DNA of 64,000 nucleotides, from positions 1,169,803-1,233,802 of the forward strand of contig NC_087380.1 of assembly GCF_963675165.1 (NCBI RefSeq), written 5' to 3'. Position 1 is the first letter of the stretch. The number at the start of each line of letters is the position of its first letter. Made by a program: the position numbers and the translations under genes. The stretch is from Halichondria panicea. Lineage: Eukaryota; Porifera; Demospongiae; Suberitida; Halichondriidae. The notes under the pieces are model-generated. The model searched no databases. It saw only the letters and a list, made by a program, of their open reading frames with translations, and was not told the origin of the DNA. Shown one piece after another: positions 42,367 to 52,934 of the stretch.

Positions 42367-42878
42367 GGTGTGGGTGATTATGTTGTCGTCTCCAGAAACG
42401 ACCACAAGATGGCACTAACTGAGTTGGGTTCAACAGAAGAAGCGATAAGTGCTCTAATTGTAAGTAATATTAGTAATTGCTGTGTAATAATAATATAGTG
42501 TGATTTTTTAAGATTGGCATACAATCTTATAGTCTTAGGGGAAGGTCTCTACATGTACATGTATGTGGTGTCCTGTGTTTAGCCTCTTGATTGATTATGG
42601 TCTGCCCCAAGGAGGCTGACCACCAGTACACTTACTGCTTGAGTTCTTTCAGTGTGTATATAGCTGGTTATGGCCACCATTTACCCCCCACCTCCCTCTC
42701 ACCATTTACCCCCCACCTCCCTCCCACCATTTACCCCCCACCTCCCTCCCACCATTTACCCCCCACCTCCCTCCCACCATTTACCCCCCACCTCCCTCCC
42801 CCACAGACGATGCACAACTACAAGATCAGTGAGACTAACCATCTACGAGTGTCCTTCTCCAAGAATCCCATCTCCTAG
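36721..42878 (+). CDS. PTBP1: Polypyrimidine tract-binding protein (four RRMs)
   Basis: Splicing regulator binding CU-rich RNA. Short first exons join in phase: MSQGDK (36721-36738), RFRDDISNG (about 36841-36870), a [15 protein letters not shown] exon (about 37005-37055) and [15 protein letters not shown]1 is [20 protein letters not shown] through [16 protein letters not shown] (37370-37910). A Gly/Met/Gln-rich linker follows at 38340-38520. RRM2 is [20 protein letters not shown] through [20 protein letters not shown] (to 39196), and RRM3 is [20 protein letters not shown] through [15 protein letters not shown] (39767-41620). RRM4 is [19 protein letters not shown] through [13 protein letters not shown], stopping at 42876-42878. 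RRM order, degenerate RNP motifs and the NxxHxxVQxP-like linker match vertebrate PTBP1/2/3, and the symbol stands for the whole clade. The last intron ends in CT-rich tandem repeats next to the acceptor, a possible autoregulatory site. Confidence 0.93.
40525..40685. mobile_element. MITE-like element with AAGGCCACCA ends in PTBP intron
   Basis: The left end TA-AAGGCCACCATGCA and the right end TGCATAGTGGTGGCCTT-TA are inverted repeats flanked by TA. Inner arms CAACTTTCAAGCAAT and ATTGCTTGAAAGTTG also pair. The left half carries an unpaired segment of about 40 bp (AGCCTCGATCCCAGGCC), part of which recurs inverted near 29908 (GGCCTGGGATCGAGGC). Confidence 0.7.
42295..42375. repeat. TG-rich microsatellite in PTBP intron
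   Basis: Interrupted (TG)n with GGGTG blocks, ending shortly before the acceptor of the RRM4 exon. Confidence 0.9.
42674..42805 (+). repeat. CT-rich tandem repeat next to the last PTBP acceptor
   Basis: Five near-identical units of about 26 bp (CACCATTTACCCCCCACCTC) fill the end of the last intron, up to the acceptor CCCACAG at 42800-42806. The sequence is C/T-rich, so it could be a binding site for the gene's own product; that is inference. Confidence 0.85.
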
Positions 42879-44075
42879 CAAAATCATCATCGTGTGTGTG
42901 TGTGTGCCTCTAGTCTATATCTTGTCTACTTATCTACCGCCAGAATATACTCAAACTTTCTAGTGAATTATTGTTTTGATTTATAGCTCGGTTATACTTC
43001 TTTTCCCTATAGACTCTGATGCCAGATAGATTATTTATTTTCAGCCTCGCTGTGTAAATCTGTTACACTTTAGTTTTAGTATTCTATTTCTACAAACTTT
43101 TTTGTACAACCTATCTTGTGTGTGCAGCTCATAACGTTGTTCTACAATCTCTTTGTCCCAGCAGTCAACATGAAAAGTGTTTGGAGTATGCATGCATTGG
43201 AGCATGTGCGGGCTTCTAGAATCTTAGTTATGTAAACTGTCTTTGGCCTCGGGGCTTCGCCCTCGTCCTCAGAGGTTTATATTACTGCCACAAATTCTGA
43301 TGTAGTGGACAATAATATAAACTAGCTTCCAGATGTTTGGAAGATAGTTATGTAGCTGCATGCATGTGTGCACTAACTGTCGTGCATCAACCACACGTTC
43401 AGAAGAGCCAGGTTAATTGTGTGATCTGACCACATTCAGGAGAGCTAGGTTAATTGTGTGATCTGACCACATTCAGGAGAGCTAGGTTAATTGTGTGATC
43501 TGACCACATTCAGAGCCAGGTTAATTGTGTGATCTGACCACATTCAGAGCCAGGTTAATTGTGTGATCTGACCACATTCAGAGCCAGGTTAATTGTGTGA
43601 TCTGACCACATTCAGAGCCAGGTTAATTGTGTGATCTGACCACATTCAGAGCCAGGTTAATTGTGTGATCTGACCACATTCAGAGCCAGGTTAATTGTGT
43701 GATCTGACCACATTCAGAGCCAGGTTAATTGTGTGATCTGACCACATTCAGAGCCAGGTTAATTGTGTGATCTGACCACATTCAGAGCCAGGTTAATTGT
43801 GTGATCTGACCACATTCAGAGCTAGCTAGGCCTAGGAGCTCTGGTCTGATCTGACCTACAACATCTGTGCTGGTGGTATTGTAAGGTTTCTATTGTGTCA
43901 ATAATGCATCATAGTTAGATAACAACCTCATTTGAAAATGTAGTGAACATACACATATAATACGTCATGTTTTATAACAGATGATAAAATGAATGTGACT
44001 GCACAAAAGAATTATAATAAGGTGACAATCAATTAAGGTGAAAAATGATCAATTAAAAATATTGTATTATTATAG
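42879..44075. other. PTBP 3' flank with minisatellite, then 3' flank of the type II membrane protein gene
   Basis: 42879-43400 is probably PTBP 3' UTR and shows no further gene. The minisatellite at 43406-43825 follows. 43830-44075 is AT-rich and is the downstream flank of the minus-strand gene. Confidence 0.5.
43406..43825. repeat. 34-39-bp minisatellite, about twelve units
   Basis: The unit contains GGTTAATTGTGTGATCTGAC then CACATTCAG. Early units have an extra GAGAG segment (39 bp); later ones are a regular 34 bp (CAGAGCCA spacer). Units are almost identical, indicating recent expansion. It is not a CRISPR array: there are no unique spacers. Confidence 0.95.
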
Positions 44076-45542
44076 TTAAGAAGGTAACATTGTTCTAACA
44101 TTGTCTGCTACACACACGGCTTGTATGCAGTACTGATCTGAGGGATGGTTGGCAAGATATTGAGATATGGCCACTTGCTGATAGGAACCACCACCCATTA
44201 CAATCAAACAGTCCGCCTCCGTTGCTATGCTCCTCTGCACCATTGATATATATCCCCTCTCCGTTATACCACCTGTGATGTCAACAAAAGAGTCTTCATA
44301 TTGTTCCATGGATTTAAACTGTCCTTCATAAATTTTATTGATCATTTCTTGCACTGATTTGTTGATTGATTCCAGAGAGTCTTGTCCATATTTCGAAACA
44401 GTTTCATTGTCTTTCATTAGCTTACTACCAAATCTTCCGACATCGAGGGTGATAAAAGTACCGCTTTTTTCAGGGGAGCCTTTACGCATCAGTTGATTGT
44501 GAATCTGGAGAGTTTTCTCGATGCAAGACTTTAAAGATTCGCTGGATTTATTGAGAACTTTGAGCGTTAGAAATCGTTCAATTCTAAACATGACAGCCAC
44601 TACTCGTTTCTTTCGAATGATTTTCTCCTTGTACAACTTGCTGTGACTAGCCACTGATTGACTCGATATCAATCTCTTTGAAGATTGTGGGCTCTCCGAT
44701 ATTTTACAGTAGTCCGGGACTTCTAACCAGCTCTGAGTGAACGCAAAGTTTCTCCATGTGTTCATCAGTATAATATATTTAGACGTGTCAAGATCGCTCC
44801 CAAATATCATGTTTCGAAGTTCATCCAAACTCAGTTTATGGTCCAGTTGAGTACAATCCAGACACACTTTCTTGATTGACACAAGACTAAGGCGATCTTT
44901 GAGGCCTAAAATTAGTTCGTTATAGTTCTTCCCATAAAAACACGGTGGTGCCTGTTTTTCCATATTTTGTTCTTTTCTTGACCCAAACTCACATCGCCCT
45001 GAGGGAAGAGTAACGGCTACTAGTTTCCGAGGTGTTTTATTATCAGCAAGAAAATCACTCCACTTCGTTAACCCGGTGCTATTTTCCCTTAGAGACACTT
45101 TATTGTAGAAATCCAGATCAAAATATTCTCCAAAAAGGACCGCATTGTGGAGATTTTTCTTTTTTAGTCCGTCCCAAAATCGTCGATAATGAACGAGCTT
45201 TGATTCCGATGAGAATGGTTCGGCGATGGATAAAGAGAGACCCACCATGCTCCTAGCCCAGCACTGCTGACCCATGAGGTTACGTATTGCTCGTGTCATC
45301 TGACTATTATACGACATCGTTACAATATAACCACTAGCTTTCGGTGACGTCTGAGCAGTACTGTCATGATCAGTATTCGTCCTTATTGAGATTAAATTAT
45401 TCGCTTCTTTTCTTTCCATCATCATTGGAAAGCTCAACACATTTCTCTTGGAGAAAACCAATAGACACAAAATCACTAGCATCACAATCGATACCAGTAC
45501 AATCACTTTTAGTTTCAACTTTCCGAGTAGTGTATCAGCCAT
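44076..45542 (-). CDS. Intronless type II membrane protein, possible Golgi glycosyltransferase
   Basis: One uninterrupted frame of 488 residues. The N-terminus is a short cytosolic stretch (MADTLLGKLKLK) followed by a membrane anchor at about residues 12-31 (VIVLVSIVMLVILCLLVF) and a Ser/Thr-rich stem, the usual Golgi type II layout. The luminal part has several NxS/T sites (for example NST, NKT, NKS, NET) and paired Cys residues. The C-terminal third has VVAVMFRIERF, GTFITLDVGRFGS and then EADCLIVMGGGSYQQVAI. This arrangement of an Arg-containing strand and a late Gly/Ser loop recalls GDP-fucose protein O-fucosyltransferase folds, but I do not see a decisive signature such as HxRxxD. The function is therefore only suggested. 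Every neighbour is multi-exon, so this gene may have arisen by retroposition or belong to an intronless lineage-specific family. Confidence 0.75.
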   Translation of the reverse strand: MADTLLGKLKLKVIVLVSIVMLVILCLLVFSKRNVLSFPMMMERKEANNLISIRTNTDHDSTAQTSPKASGYIVTMSYNSQMTRAIRNLMGQQCWARSMVGLSLSIAEPFSSESKLVHYRRFWDGLKKKNLHNAVLFGEYFDLDFYNKVSLRENSTGLTKWSDFLADNKTPRKLVAVTLPSGRCEFGSRKEQNMEKQAPPCFYGKNYNELILGLKDRLSLVSIKKVCLDCTQLDHKLSLDELRNMIFGSDLDTSKYIILMNTWRNFAFTQSWLEVPDYCKISESPQSSKRLISSQSVASHSKLYKEKIIRKKRVVAVMFRIERFLTLKVLNKSSESLKSCIEKTLQIHNQLMRKGSPEKSGTFITLDVGRFGSKLMKDNETVSKYGQDSLESINKSVQEMINKIYEGQFKSMEQYEDSFVDITGGITERGYISMVQRSIATEADCLIVMGGGSYQQVAISQYLANHPSDQYCIQAVCVADNVRTMLPS

Positions 45543-45678
45543 TGCAGTTCTTAGTTTAGCTTTATACTACGAAGATCAGATCAGAATAGACTAATTTCTC
45601 TTTGTTTGCCATGTGGCTTTGTGTGGAAATAGAACGCCCTCGAGAAATAATCCACCAAATTCCATACAAAAAATTAGA

Positions 45679-45954
45679 CTAAGCAAAATATTTCAACAAT
45701 GTTCTACGTCTTTTTTTATCAGTAGTTCCATTGATTGTTGTCTTGATAGTCTCGTCTGTATCTGTAAGAAGTGGAGTGTACTCATCTTGCGAGATAGTAG
45801 ACGACGTTTCAATCTTTTCGTATTTCTTCTTTCTCTTTCTCTTGGGGTAGATGATGTAATGCTGGCTGATGAAGAGAATGTTGACAAGTATTGAGAATGC
45901 ACCCAATCCAAACTTGGTGGGGTCGCCAAATATGGAGGGCCAGTCATCTGGGGG

Positions 45955-45991
<37 letters not shown>

Positions 45992-47256
45992 GTGTGGGTG
46001 TGGCATATAATTATATACAATAGCTCACTATAATTGTAGGAGAGCAGGAACATTTGCAGTACACTGAAGACTCCTCCAGAGAAGTCCAGCAGCACAGCAC
46101 TGATGCTCCATCCCTCAGTGCTCTTACGCTTGCAATTGAGCCACAACTGCAATCAAGAAAGCATAATATTAATACAGACACTTAGGTCTCTCAAGTACTT
46201 GTTACCTGAGGGAAGTATTTAAGGACGGTTACGGCCAGTTTGACGTAGGAGAGGACGTAGAGATAGTTGAGCCAGGACAGCTTGTGCCCTACTGATACAA
46301 ACAGGCTGATGAATATCCCCAACCACATGGCAGCCACTATTAGTAATCCTGAATAAGACACTCTCTGACCTCCTCGCTGGAAAGAAAAAAGAACTTTCAG
46401 AGTACACCACCTTTCAGAGTATATACACGGCTATAATTATATTGAGCTAGCTAGCAAGGGCTAACAAATGTCAATAAGTCGTAAAGTTACAAGAGACCTG
46501 CACTGAACAAGGTTATACATGCATGATCAACAATTAAGCAGTTGCTAAGGCTGTATGTTTAAACTGTTACTGTTATGTACTGGCTAATTGCGATGGAATG
46601 TAAAACTATTAAATCTTCCATACCTTGAAGATTATACACTGGAATATTTCAAAGGAAGTAGCAGCCACAGCGTGCAGAGCAAAGACAACATCGTTGATCT
46701 GTACTGGATTCACTCCAGCAGGATGACGGAGAAAATATTCTTGCTGTGAGCAACGATAATAATGAACAAAAATAGTGCACTCCCTCTTACCTGTACTGGG
46801 GTGATCCAGAAAAGGCCTACGTTGAATGCAGAGTAGCAGAGGAAACCAGTGATGTTCAGAGCTAGGAAGTCAAAGTTGAGACCTACCACACTGCGTCTGC
46901 GGAAGTTGAGGATAATCTAATAGAGAGAAAAGTATAATAAATTTGAAACGCTGTACATACACCTTACCTGAGGATAGTAAGATATTGTCCATACGGCAAA
47001 GTAGATCCAGCCAACGATGGCGATGATAATATTAAGTGGTAGAGAATGTGCTATGACTACCTCACGCTGGGCCCCTCCCAAATAGCCTCTGTAAAGAAGT
47101 AGTTTAATAACACTATTATAGAAGAGCTGATTCCACTGACTCTGAGAAAGGGCAGGTATCGTTGTCAGTGTTGTTGGGACAGGAGAGAGAGACGAGAGTG
47201 CGTCCAGCCCCCGACCCATACAGTACCACCGTGCTCTTGTTACCACCATGGAGGGT

Positions 47257-47307
<51 letters not shown>

Positions 47308-47950
47308 GGTAGTTAGACTGTACAGAGGCGAGCACAAAGCTATCCTTACATTACTGGGGCCATGCCTGTGTGCGTGCGTGTGTGTGTGTGAGAGGGGGGA
47401 GACTTATAATAGCACTACTGAGGAGAACAAGATACCACACATCAAATGATAACAGTAAACTTGTATAGTGGTTTCAGTGGGAAAGAAGTTGGAATAGTGT
47501 AAAGACAGGGGGCCACTCTTTCCCCATTTCCCCCCACTCTAGTGGTTACAGGTACTCACTGAATCAGGTCCATCAACGATACCCTCTTGCTTGTAGCTCA
47601 CAACCAGAGTCAACGGGCTACTGGTGTAGTTATCACTGCGCCTATAAAAATAATGAGTAATGGAAACTATTTAGATGACCCATTTTTACTTTGTCCATAT
47701 CTCCAGGGTGGTATTTTGACCGATCTCGACTGCGTCAGGTCTGCTCATGCACAAGACAATGCCTGGGTCTACCCCTGAAAGAAGAATAAGTCGGTATCAG
47801 ACACTTTTTTCCAGGTACCTGGGTATAGGCCTACTCTAGCTCACTGTCTTTCTGGCTGCTCTGAACAACACACTCTCTAGACTGTGACTGCACTCCTCCT
47901 ATCACACAGCACAGGGTCACTAGAGCACTGAAGAAGATGACTCTAGACAT
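45679..47950 (-). CDS. CTNS: Cystinosin, tandem copy A (lysosomal cystine/H+ symporter)
   Basis: Exports cystine from lysosomes with protons. About ten exons. Exon 1 starts at 47950 with a signal peptide ([20 protein letters not shown]). The luminal domain follows with NxT sites ([42 protein letters not shown]; 47120-47780). Membrane exons encode [19 protein letters not shown] (about 46970-47095), the first PQ loop, then [37 protein letters not shown] (46624-46745), [28 protein letters not shown], and the second PQ-loop segment [19 protein letters not shown], then [15 protein letters not shown] (45679-45950). These match human cystinosin closely. The cytosolic tail ends LLKYFA and has EYTPLL, an acidic di-leucine motif, where human has GYDQL. 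Stop at 45679-45681. Confidence 0.93.
45958..46000. repeat. (TG)n microsatellite in last intron of cystinosin A
   Basis: A TG run just beside the last-exon acceptor; copy B has one at the same place (49852-49881). Confidence 0.9.
47263..47305. repeat. (TG)n microsatellite in cystinosin A intron 3
   Basis: A TG run next to the acceptor of the exon [15 protein letters not shown]. Copy B has a shorter TG run at 51473-51489 in the matching position, so the repeat predates the duplication. Confidence 0.9.
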
Positions 47951-48127
47951 CTAGTATCCAGCCTTAAAATTATTCCACTATAGACATTGTTTATACATCC
48001 TGTTTCATTGCAGTTCACCCATGTAGCGTGTGTTATAAACCGGGGCTCCGGAGCTGTAGTGGGTGGTCGGGAAACTGGTCATTCACTTCCTACTGTCTTT
48101 CATTGTGATAGTCAGCAGGAGCCCTGT

Positions 48128-48169
48128 AGACTGGCGGTGACAGCGCGAGAGGCTGTCGCCGCCAGTCTA
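48128..48169. repeat. Inverted repeat (hairpin), 17-18-bp arms
   Basis: AGACTGGCGGTGACAGC is followed by CGAGAG-type loop sequence and GCTGTCGCCGCCAGTCT. One mismatch (T opposite C) is the only flaw. It is GC-rich in an otherwise AT-rich spacer. Confidence 0.8.
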
Positions 48170-48181
48170 GGAGCCCTGGTG

Positions 48182-48330
48182 CCTTTCATTAGGTGGCAGC
48201 CCTACTACCTTTCATTAGGTGGAAGCCCTGGTTGCCTTTCATTAGGTGGCAGCCCTACTACCTTTCATTAGGTGGCAGCCCTGGTGCATTTCATTAGGTG
48301 GCAGCCCTACTGTCTTTCATTTGAAAGTCA
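48182..48330. repeat. Tandem array, about six units of 25-27 bp
   Basis: Units of the form CTTTCATTAGGTGGCAGCCC followed by TACTAC or TGGTG alternate. It lies directly downstream of the hairpin. Confidence 0.88.
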
Positions 48331-49605
48331 GCAGCCCTACTACAGTGGTAGTAGTTCCTTAGTTGCTACTGGCCAGTAGTTTTTTTATGCTAAATATTCA
48401 TGCAACATTCAGTTATGTAAATAATTCTAACACCACTCAGGCATACCAGTATTAGTAGACACCAAGTATCCAGTAGACACAAACACAAACAAGATTTGAT
48501 CTAAGGTAGATGGTCTGCATCATTTGTGATTTTGTGAATTAGATGAACTGGAGCTAAACAACTGATCTTGAGACATAAATAATTAGAGTTGCTAAGCTTA
48601 GAGGATAACAAGAAGATGATTTGCCATAAATTATGTGGGCAGACTATATACATGTATAACATTTGCAATCTCGTGAGATTAGGGGGGGAAATATCGAAAT
48701 AATTATATCATAATTATGTTACAAGCAATGAAAGTATTGTCTGGTTTTGCAATGTATGTTTATGATAATTATGGCAAGGTCTAAACAAAAATTAATAAGA
48801 TACTAACTTATTACATGTACGCAAAATAATGAGTTTATGTGTTCATTCCATAGCAGACATTTATGAGCTAATATTGATCTTGAGATAACATTGCAGTTTT
48901 ACTAAGCAGTTATATAGCAAAATTTCTCTAGCTTTAGAAGTTGCTGATCTATTTTTCATGATCACTGTTTGTATAATTGTTTTTATTGTTTCTAGTTGGT
49001 AGTGACCTATAGTGACCAATTTCAACAGTATTGTATGTTACTGACCAACCACTATTTGAAATATCTTCAAAGAGACTTAGGTACTCTGATATCTTTCTCT
49101 AGCCTGTTTTATATTATCTGGTGTATTGTTTGGAACTGTTAGCTCTAACACTTGAACAGTTTTATTTGCATCTGATACTATTATAACTATAAGTCTGGTC
49201 TTAAAGGAGTGACGATTATTGAGGATGGTATTGTATAGCTTGAGGTGAATCATCAAATCTACGACCTGGTAATTATGTCCGTGTCACAAATGCTCTGCCA
49301 TTCCAGTTCCCAGTATCTCGTAAAGACTATAATATTCTTTGGCATGCAACCTTTAATTTAATTTTAGGCTTGCCTTCAGCAGCTACTATTTTTTGTCAGT
49401 CTTTAACTGCATGTGTAACTGTAACCTTAATTGCTGTAAAACCTTATTATTATTATTTAAACATCATCCACTTACAGGCAGATTAGCTATGACTTCAGCC
49501 CCACTCAAAAATTGCTCCGGGACAACAAAAATAATAGGTATACCATAAAACAGCATACTGTATAAAAATGACAAAATATTAAGTTAATAATTACGATAAT
49601 TATAT

Positions 49606-49849
49606 TTATGCGAAAAATTTCTTTAGTCCTTTCTTAGTTTCTGTAGGTGTGCTGTTGATCTTGTCCTGGATTAGAGGGGCAGTTTCCTCAGTTGAACCAT
49701 TAGACTCCAATCGCTTCTTCTTATTTCTTTTTCTCTTAGGGTAGATGATGTAATGCTGACTGATGAAGAGAATATCGAAGATGATTGAGAACGCACCCAA
49801 TCCAAACTTGGTGGGGTCGCCAAATATGGACTGCCAATCATCTGAGGGG

Positions 49850-49883
<34 letters not shown>

Positions 49884-51969
49884 AAGCAGGAAGCAACACA
49901 TTAGATCATTGTGACCATCAATTCAGAGCCAATTTCAAAGCTCCAGTCCAGTTGTTTTAAAATTAAAACACAGAGCCAGTTTCACCCACATGCACCACCC
50001 ACTACCCACCCACTCACCATAGTTGTAGGAGAGAAGGAACATCTGGAGAATACTGAAACTGCCTCCAGTGAAGTCCAGCAGCACATTACCAATGCTCCAC
50101 CCCTCAGTGCTCTTGCGCTTGCAATTAAGCCAAGCCTAAAGAAGATATTATAACTGTTCGAATCCTACACTTTATGGAATTAGTCAAGCTTTTACATGTA
50201 CATTGTATTGCGTATGCTCCTGACCTAAAGCCAGTTTGGTGTACAGTGCTGATACTACAAACACACACACACTTTAAAAATACAATCCTCTAGATGACTA
50301 GCTCTTAGTGACAAGTGTAAGCTGAGGCCTGGCTATCCAGCCCAGAACTGAGACTATCTCCACATGCACACACATTGCACAGAGGCACTTCATATGGTAC
50401 TTCCACTATTATGAAAACTTCCTTCTTGGGATTGTGTAAAGAAATACAAGTCATTCTTAGGTGAGGAAGACAACTAAATTACCTGAGGCACATATTTGAC
50501 GAGAGTTACGGCCAGTTTGACGTAGGAGAGGACATAGAGATAGTCGAGCCAGGACAGCTTGTTCCCCACTGACACAAACAGGCTGATGAATATCACCAAC
50601 CACATGGCAGTCAACAGAAGCATAGCGGAGTAGGACACCCTCTGACCTCCTCGCTGGAAAGAAAAATCAGAAGAAGATATTGATAAAAGGTACGTATGTA
50701 CTCGTGATGTTTACATGCCAAGGGTTTGTTAAAAAGACAAGGAGGAAATTCTACAAATAGTGGATTATGTGAGGTCTGCCCAGCAAGGTAGTTATAGTTA
50801 AAGCACAAATAGATAGTCTTACTTCAAAGATGAGGCACTGAAAGATGGTGAATATGGTAGCAGCCACAGCGTGCAGAGCAAAGACAACATCGTTGATCTG
50901 TACTGGATTCACTCCAGCAGGATGACGGAGAAAGTAGTCTTGCTGTGAGCAACGATAATAATGAACAAATAATAAACAGTGTACTCCCTCTTACCTGTAC
51001 TGGGGTAATCCAGAAGAGGCCTACGTTGAATGCAGAGTAGCAGAGGAAACCAGTGATGTTCAGAGCTATGAAGTCAAAGTTGAGACCTACCACACTGCGT
51101 CTGCGGAAGTTGAGGATAATCTAATAGAGAGAAGTGTATAGTAGTAAATTTAAACAAGGTGAAAACAGGTTTACCTGAGGGTAAAAGGAGACGGACCATG
51201 CAGCAAAGTAGATCCAGCCAACGATGGCGATGATAATGTTGAGTGGTAGAGAATGTACAAAGGCCACCTCACGCTCAACCAGGGCAAGGTATTCTCTACA
51301 AGGTGTTCAGTATAAAGTAATGTATATACAATAAGGGTTGATTCCACTGACTCTGAGAAAGGGCAGGTATCGTTGTCAGTGTTGTTGGGACAGGTGAGAG
51401 AGACGAGAGTGCGTCCAGCCCCCAGCCCATACAGTACCACCGTGCTCTTGTTACCACCACGGAGGGTCACCTGTGTGTGTGTGTGTGTGAGGGGTAGTTA
51501 GACTGTACAGAGGTGAGCACAAAGCTATCCTTACATTACTGGGGCCATCAACGATGTCATGAGCAAACGTCAATTCCAGAGTCACTTCAGTTGCATTCGT
51601 GAAATTGTCAAAGTAGCTATACCTGCCGAAATAATTATAATTATTGTCGGTGAACATTTTAAGTGTCGGTTACTTTGTCCATATCTCCAAGGTGGTGTTC
51701 TCATTCACCTGGACTGTTTCAGGTCTGCTCATGCACAAGACGATGTTCAATTCATCATCTATATCAAAGTACAGTTCAGCTTGTATAAATACTCAGCTCA
51801 GAGGACCCATAGATACTATAAATTACAGTAATTTATAGATCTATGGAGGACCAGACTAAAATGACTAAAAATTACCTTTTGCGTACTCCACACAGTTTCC
51901 TTGAGACCAGGCTCCGTGCACACAGCACAGGAGGAGTAGCAGAACACCTGTGTCTACCTGGCTAAGCAT
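49606..51969 (-). CDS. CTNS: Cystinosin, tandem copy B
   Basis: Second full-length cystinosin gene with the same exon plan as copy A. Start at 51969: signal peptide [20 protein letters not shown]. The luminal domain has [18 protein letters not shown] and [13 protein letters not shown], then the shared exon [16 protein letters not shown] (51350-51470). Membrane exons are close to copy [21 protein letters not shown] (51000-51121), [17 protein letters not shown] (about 50822-50940), [18 protein letters not shown] (50483-50655), and [20 protein letters not shown] (49606-49845). The tail differs ([14 protein letters not shown], ending GLKKFFA) but keeps an acidic di-leucine motif, ETAPLI. Some introns, such as that near 50945-50995, are almost identical between copies while the luminal N-termini differ strongly. 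Both copies look intact. It is divergent from MRPL55, with 137 bp between start codons. Confidence 0.92.
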
Positions 51970-52106
51970 CTTCAAGCTTTTAGTACAGCTTGCAAGAAGC
52001 AAAAAGTGTCATGTGATTGTGATAATTTACACGTAGATCTACCTGTAGTGTGGGCGTAGCTCGTTTGCAGAGCATATAGCTTTGACCTCCATCACCAAAT
52101 GAAGAA
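51970..52106. promoter_or_regulatory. Divergent promoter region, cystinosin B / MRPL55
   Basis: Only 137 bp lie between opposed start codons. No TATA box is evident. The bidirectional role is inferred from spacing. Confidence 0.5.
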
Positions 52107-52934
52107 ATGGCTACACTTCTCCACAGTATCACAGCACTGCAATGGCGTGCCCTACCAAGGTAAGCTAATGTAAGGGAAGATTATTACCGTATCTACTCTC
52201 TTTGCTGTACCACAGATGTGTACCACTTTCTGTTATCTCACCGAGGAGCCATGGGCAACCGTTGTGTGGAAGGTCCGGACAATGTACAGCAAGAAGCCTC
52301 TCCAACAGAGTCACCAAAAGACTAGAGAAGTAAGTCAACTGTACACCTTAAATTCACCAATATGCTCGATTAATTCTTTCGTACAAATTTCCCCCGCACA
52401 CTTTTTCTATCATTTTACTAGATCTATCTCCCCTGTGTAGACTTGGCATTGGCCCAGATGGTAAGCCCCTCCCCACTCCCAACGTGAGGAAGGTATTTCC
52501 TAAGATGTACAAGTTGCTTATGGTGAATCAGGATGGCTCCACCTACACCGTACGTCACAGGTGAGGACATCTGCGTATAACATTTGCTACTGGTCAAACC
52601 ACTAAAATAAATACTTATGGAACTGTTACGTTGAAAACGAGTATCTCTACCTATACTTTCCTGTATAAAAAATTCTCTGTGTACAGTTGATAAAGTAGTA
52701 GTCTGCATTTCAACGCTATTGATATTGGTGTACTGACATAGTGATGTCATCGCCCCCCTGCTCACCAGGTACCCCCACCGTATGGTCACCCTGCCACTGG
52801 ACCTGTCCACTCTCACTCCAGAGCAGCTAGCTGAGAGGGAGAGAGTGAAACAAGCCGCCAAGATACGAGTGTACGTTGAGGAGGAGATTGAAGACGATGA
52901 GTGGGATCAGCAACACTACAAGAACCTGCTCTAG
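52107..52934 (+). CDS. MRPL55: Mitochondrial large-subunit ribosomal protein L55
   Basis: Metazoan-type component of the mitochondrial 39S subunit. Four exons. The ATG at 52107 gives MATLLHSITALQWRALPR, a basic amphipathic presequence, and its frame joins in phase to the next exon (52216-52329; NRVTKRLE). An ATG at 52099 in another frame leads to a stop in exon 2, so it is rejected. Exon 3 (52440-52560) reads LGIGPDGKPLPTPNVRKVF then YKLLMVNQDGSTYTVRHR. Exon 4 (52770-52934) reads YPHRMVTLPLDLSTLTPEQL, a charged helix and DDEWDQQHYKNLL, stop TAG. The core of V-x-QDGSTxTxRxR, then P-R-x-xTxPLDL-x-xLxPE, and the C-terminal Tyr-Lys motif match human MRPL55. Length about 145 residues, near the human 128. 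Confidence 0.9.

Larger units (their letters stand above)
47951..49605. other. Intergenic region between the two cystinosin genes
   Basis: It holds a GC-richer repeat (about 48005-48180) related to one near 40752-40850, a hairpin at 48128-48169 and a 26-bp tandem array at 48182-48330. The remaining 1.2 kb is AT-rich and I see no gene, RNA or clear mobile element in it. Confidence 0.5.

Noticed and set aside
43406-43825. Regular 34-bp repeats, superficially like a CRISPR array
   Set aside because: The repeats are contiguous with no variable spacers, in an animal genome; this is a minisatellite.
52099-52160. Upstream ATG for MRPL55 giving MKKWLHFSTVSQH
   Set aside because: Its frame meets a stop in the next exon, whereas the ATG at 52107 joins in phase and gives a typical mitochondrial presequence.
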